Below the pieces are notes generated by a model. That model searched no databases, had not been told where the DNA came from, and saw only the letters and a list, made by a program, of their open reading frames with translations. From positions 1 to 6,854 of the forward strand of contig JAHJAP010000041.1 of NCBI GenBank assembly GCA_018813805.1: a DNA stretch of 6,854 nt, given 5' to 3'. This DNA is from Patescibacteria group bacterium. GTDB lineage: Bacteria > Patescibacteriota > Patescibacteriia > Patescibacteriales > GWC2-42-12. The translations under genes were made by a program, and so were the position numbers. Shown piece after piece: positions 5,451 through 6,854 of the stretch. Within the stretch, counting starts at the first letter, position 1. Each line of letters starts with the position of its first letter.

Positions 5451-6854
5451 ATTTTAGATATATATTTTCTTATATTATTTAACAAGGTATTTTTTAAACC
5501 TCGTTTGATTTTATCTTTGGCTCGGCTAGTTTTAACAAATTTCAACCAATCACGGCTAGGATTTTTACGATTTTTTTCTACAATAATTTCTACTAAATCA
5601 CCGTTTTTTAGTGATTGACTAAGCGGAGCGATGGAGTCATTAATTAAAGCGCTTGTTGCATGATTGCCAATATGAGAATGAATGGAATAAGCAAAATCTA
5701 TTGGGGTAGAATTTTCTGGTAAATCAAAAATATCGCCTTTTGGAGAAAAAACAAAAATACGATTGTTAAATACATCAAATTTGACTTGTTTAATAAAATC
5801 ATGAGTATTTTTAGTTGTGTGTTGAATTTTTAATATTTCTTTAATCCATGCAGGTTGTTTTTTATTAGCATTATCTTCTATTTTGTAATTCCAGTGCGCA
5901 GCAACGCCATATTTGGCTTCCTCGTCCATTTTAGGAGTTCTGATTTGAAATTCCGTGGCTTTTCCTTCTGGGCCAAAAATAGTAGTTTGCAAACTACTAT
6001 AGCCATTTGGCTTTGGCACAGCGATGTAATCCTTGAAACGATTAAGATTGGGGCGCCAGAGTGAATGAATAATGCCTAGTGTTTTATAACAATCAGAAAT
6101 AGTTGGCACAACAACTCGTAAAGCAAAAACATCGTAGATTTCATCAAATTTACGATGTTTTTTTTGCATTTTTTGATAAATACCATAAAGATTTTTAAAG
6201 CGGCTAGTGATTTGAAAATTCATTTTTGTTTTTTTAAGCTGTTCGCTTAAAATATTTTTCATTCGTTGGATGTGTTGGCTATTTTCAAATTTTTTTTCTA
6301 CCTCATATTTATATTCTAATATTTTATACTCCTCAGGATTTAAATATTTAAAACAAATATCTTCCATTTGATATTTAATGCGACAAATACCCAAGAGCCC
6401 TGCAATAGGAGCGTAAATTTCTAAAGTTTCATGAGCAATACGAACGCGCTTTTCTTCAGGCAAAGAATCTAATGTTCTTAAATTGTGTAAACGATCAGCG
6501 AACTTAATTAAAATAGTTCGTAAGTCATGTGCCATTGCTAAAAACATTTTGCGTAAATTTTCGCGATATCTTTTAACGCCTCTATATTTTAGTTTGCTTA
6601 ATTTGGTTGCGCCTTCTACTAGCGCAGAAACTTCTTCGCCAAAATTTTTGGAAATTTCTTCTAAAGTATGTTCGGTATCTTCAGGCACATCATGCAGCAA
6701 CCCAGCAATAATCGTGTTAATATCTGTGTTTATTTGTACTAAAATAAAGGCTGTATGCAAGCAGTGCTGGATATAAGGATCGCCATTTTTTCTGCGCTGG
6801 CCTGCATGAGCTTTTTTGGCAAATTCATAAGCCAGTGTTATTAGGCTAGTATCA
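5447..6854 (-). CDS. rel: Bifunctional (p)ppGpp synthetase/hydrolase, Rel/SpoT family (5' end outside window, compact C-terminus)
   Basis: Rel enzymes make and break the alarmone (p)ppGpp in the stringent response. The visible 468 residues (numbered from the window edge) begin inside the hydrolase domain; the frame stays open to base 6853, so the true start lies outside. The HD hydrolase looks active: H30 in YIQH, HDVPED (54-59) and RLHN with N124. The synthetase domain (about 215-325) has RFKD (272-275), the RXKD form typical of bifunctional enzymes, NGY with Y285, and E301 in EFQIRT. The position after NGYSSL is Gln289 (SLQTT) where His is usual. A TGS domain follows (about 364-425), then NPSRDWLKFVKTSRAK, and the protein ends at residue 468. 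The helical, zinc-finger and ACT regulatory domains of long Rel proteins are therefore missing. The stop is TAA within a possible terminator stem. The gene converges on rpsU. Confidence 0.96.
   Translation of the reverse strand, partial: DTSLITLAYEFAKKAHAGQRRKNGDPYIQHCLHTAFILVQINTDINTIIAGLLHDVPEDTEHTLEEISKNFGEEVSALVEGATKLSKLKYRGVKRYRENLRKMFLAMAHDLRTILIKFADRLHNLRTLDSLPEEKRVRIAHETLEIYAPIAGLLGICRIKYQMEDICFKYLNPEEYKILEYKYEVEKKFENSQHIQRMKNILSEQLKKTKMNFQITSRFKNLYGIYQKMQKKHRKFDEIYDVFALRVVVPTISDCYKTLGIIHSLWRPNLNRFKDYIAVPKPNGYSSLQTTIFGPEGKATEFQIRTPKMDEEAKYGVAAHWNYKIEDNANKKQPAWIKEILKIQHTTKNTHDFIKQVKFDVFNNRIFVFSPKGDIFDLPENSTPIDFAYSIHSHIGNHATSALINDSIAPLSQSLKNGDLVEIIVEKNRKNPSRDWLKFVKTSRAKDKIKRGLKNTLLNNIRKYISKI
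5979..6000. repeat. Perfect 22-bp palindrome inside the rel synthetase domain
   Basis: The half-site ATAGTAGTTTG (5979-5989) is followed immediately by its exact reverse complement (5990-6000), with no spacer. The palindrome covers the codons for YSSLQTTI, and its centre falls between the TTG (Leu) and CAA (Gln) codons. It could form a hairpin or cruciform or bind a dimeric protein; no function is known. Confidence 0.9.

Noticed and set aside
6758..6760. TTG as the start codon of rel
   Set aside because: The same frame continues upstream to the window edge and encodes conserved hydrolase sequence (HAGQRRKNGDPYIQH), including a metal-binding His, so the TTG is an internal Leu.
1..6854. Alternative genetic code (TGA read as Gly or Trp), as in some candidate phyla
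   Set aside because: All genes are full length without in-frame TGA, and all six stops are TAA, so nothing supports recoding.
1..6854. CRISPR array, insertion sequence, tRNA or prophage remnant
   Set aside because: No spaced direct repeats, terminal inverted repeats, transposase-like frames or tRNA cloverleaf seen; almost all of the window is accounted for by housekeeping genes.

Overview
This is an AT-rich window (around 30% G+C by eye) packed with six housekeeping genes, all intact except the last, which runs off the right edge. I see no mobile element, CRISPR array, tRNA or rRNA. Protein character points to Patescibacteria (Candidate Phyla Radiation), most likely a Parcubacteria-type lineage. 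The signs are a short Gram-positive-style signal peptidase I, an LCP-LytR_C cell-wall protein, a (p)ppGpp enzyme that ends just after its TGS domain, a HisS with a cysteine-rich insertion, an S21 with a long basic tail, start codons mostly without Shine-Dalgarno sites, and TAA as the only stop codon in all six genes. This assignment is inference from recalled family features, not from a search. There is no sign of TGA recoding.

Layout. On the left, two minus-strand genes form a likely transcription unit: an LCP (LytR-CpsA-Psr) envelope protein (3049 to 1505) followed after 58 bases by the ribosome-assembly GTPase Der (1446 to 28). A 148-base divergent spacer (3050-3197) carries two good back-to-back sigma70-type promoters, each with a 17-base spacer. 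To the right, a plus-strand unit reads lepB (3198-3761), hisS (3777-5135) and rpsU (5160-5396), with gaps of 15 and 24 bases. It converges on a minus-strand Rel/SpoT gene (5447 to beyond 6854). The 50-base convergent gap holds a GC-richer island flanked by inverted repeats and an A/T tract, a plausible shared terminator.

How the genes relate. The window covers envelope work (LCP transfer of polymers to peptidoglycan, signal-peptide cleavage) and translation (Der in 50S maturation, HisS charging tRNA-His, bS21 in the 30S, Rel as stringent-response alarmone enzyme). No undescribed multi-gene system is evident. The points worth a second look are local: a compact Rel lacking its C-terminal regulatory region, a His-to-Gln change in its synthetase motif that lies at the centre of a perfect 22-bp palindrome, an SD-bearing GTG start on rpsU in an otherwise SD-poor window, and a non-canonical switch sequence in the second GTPase domain of Der.
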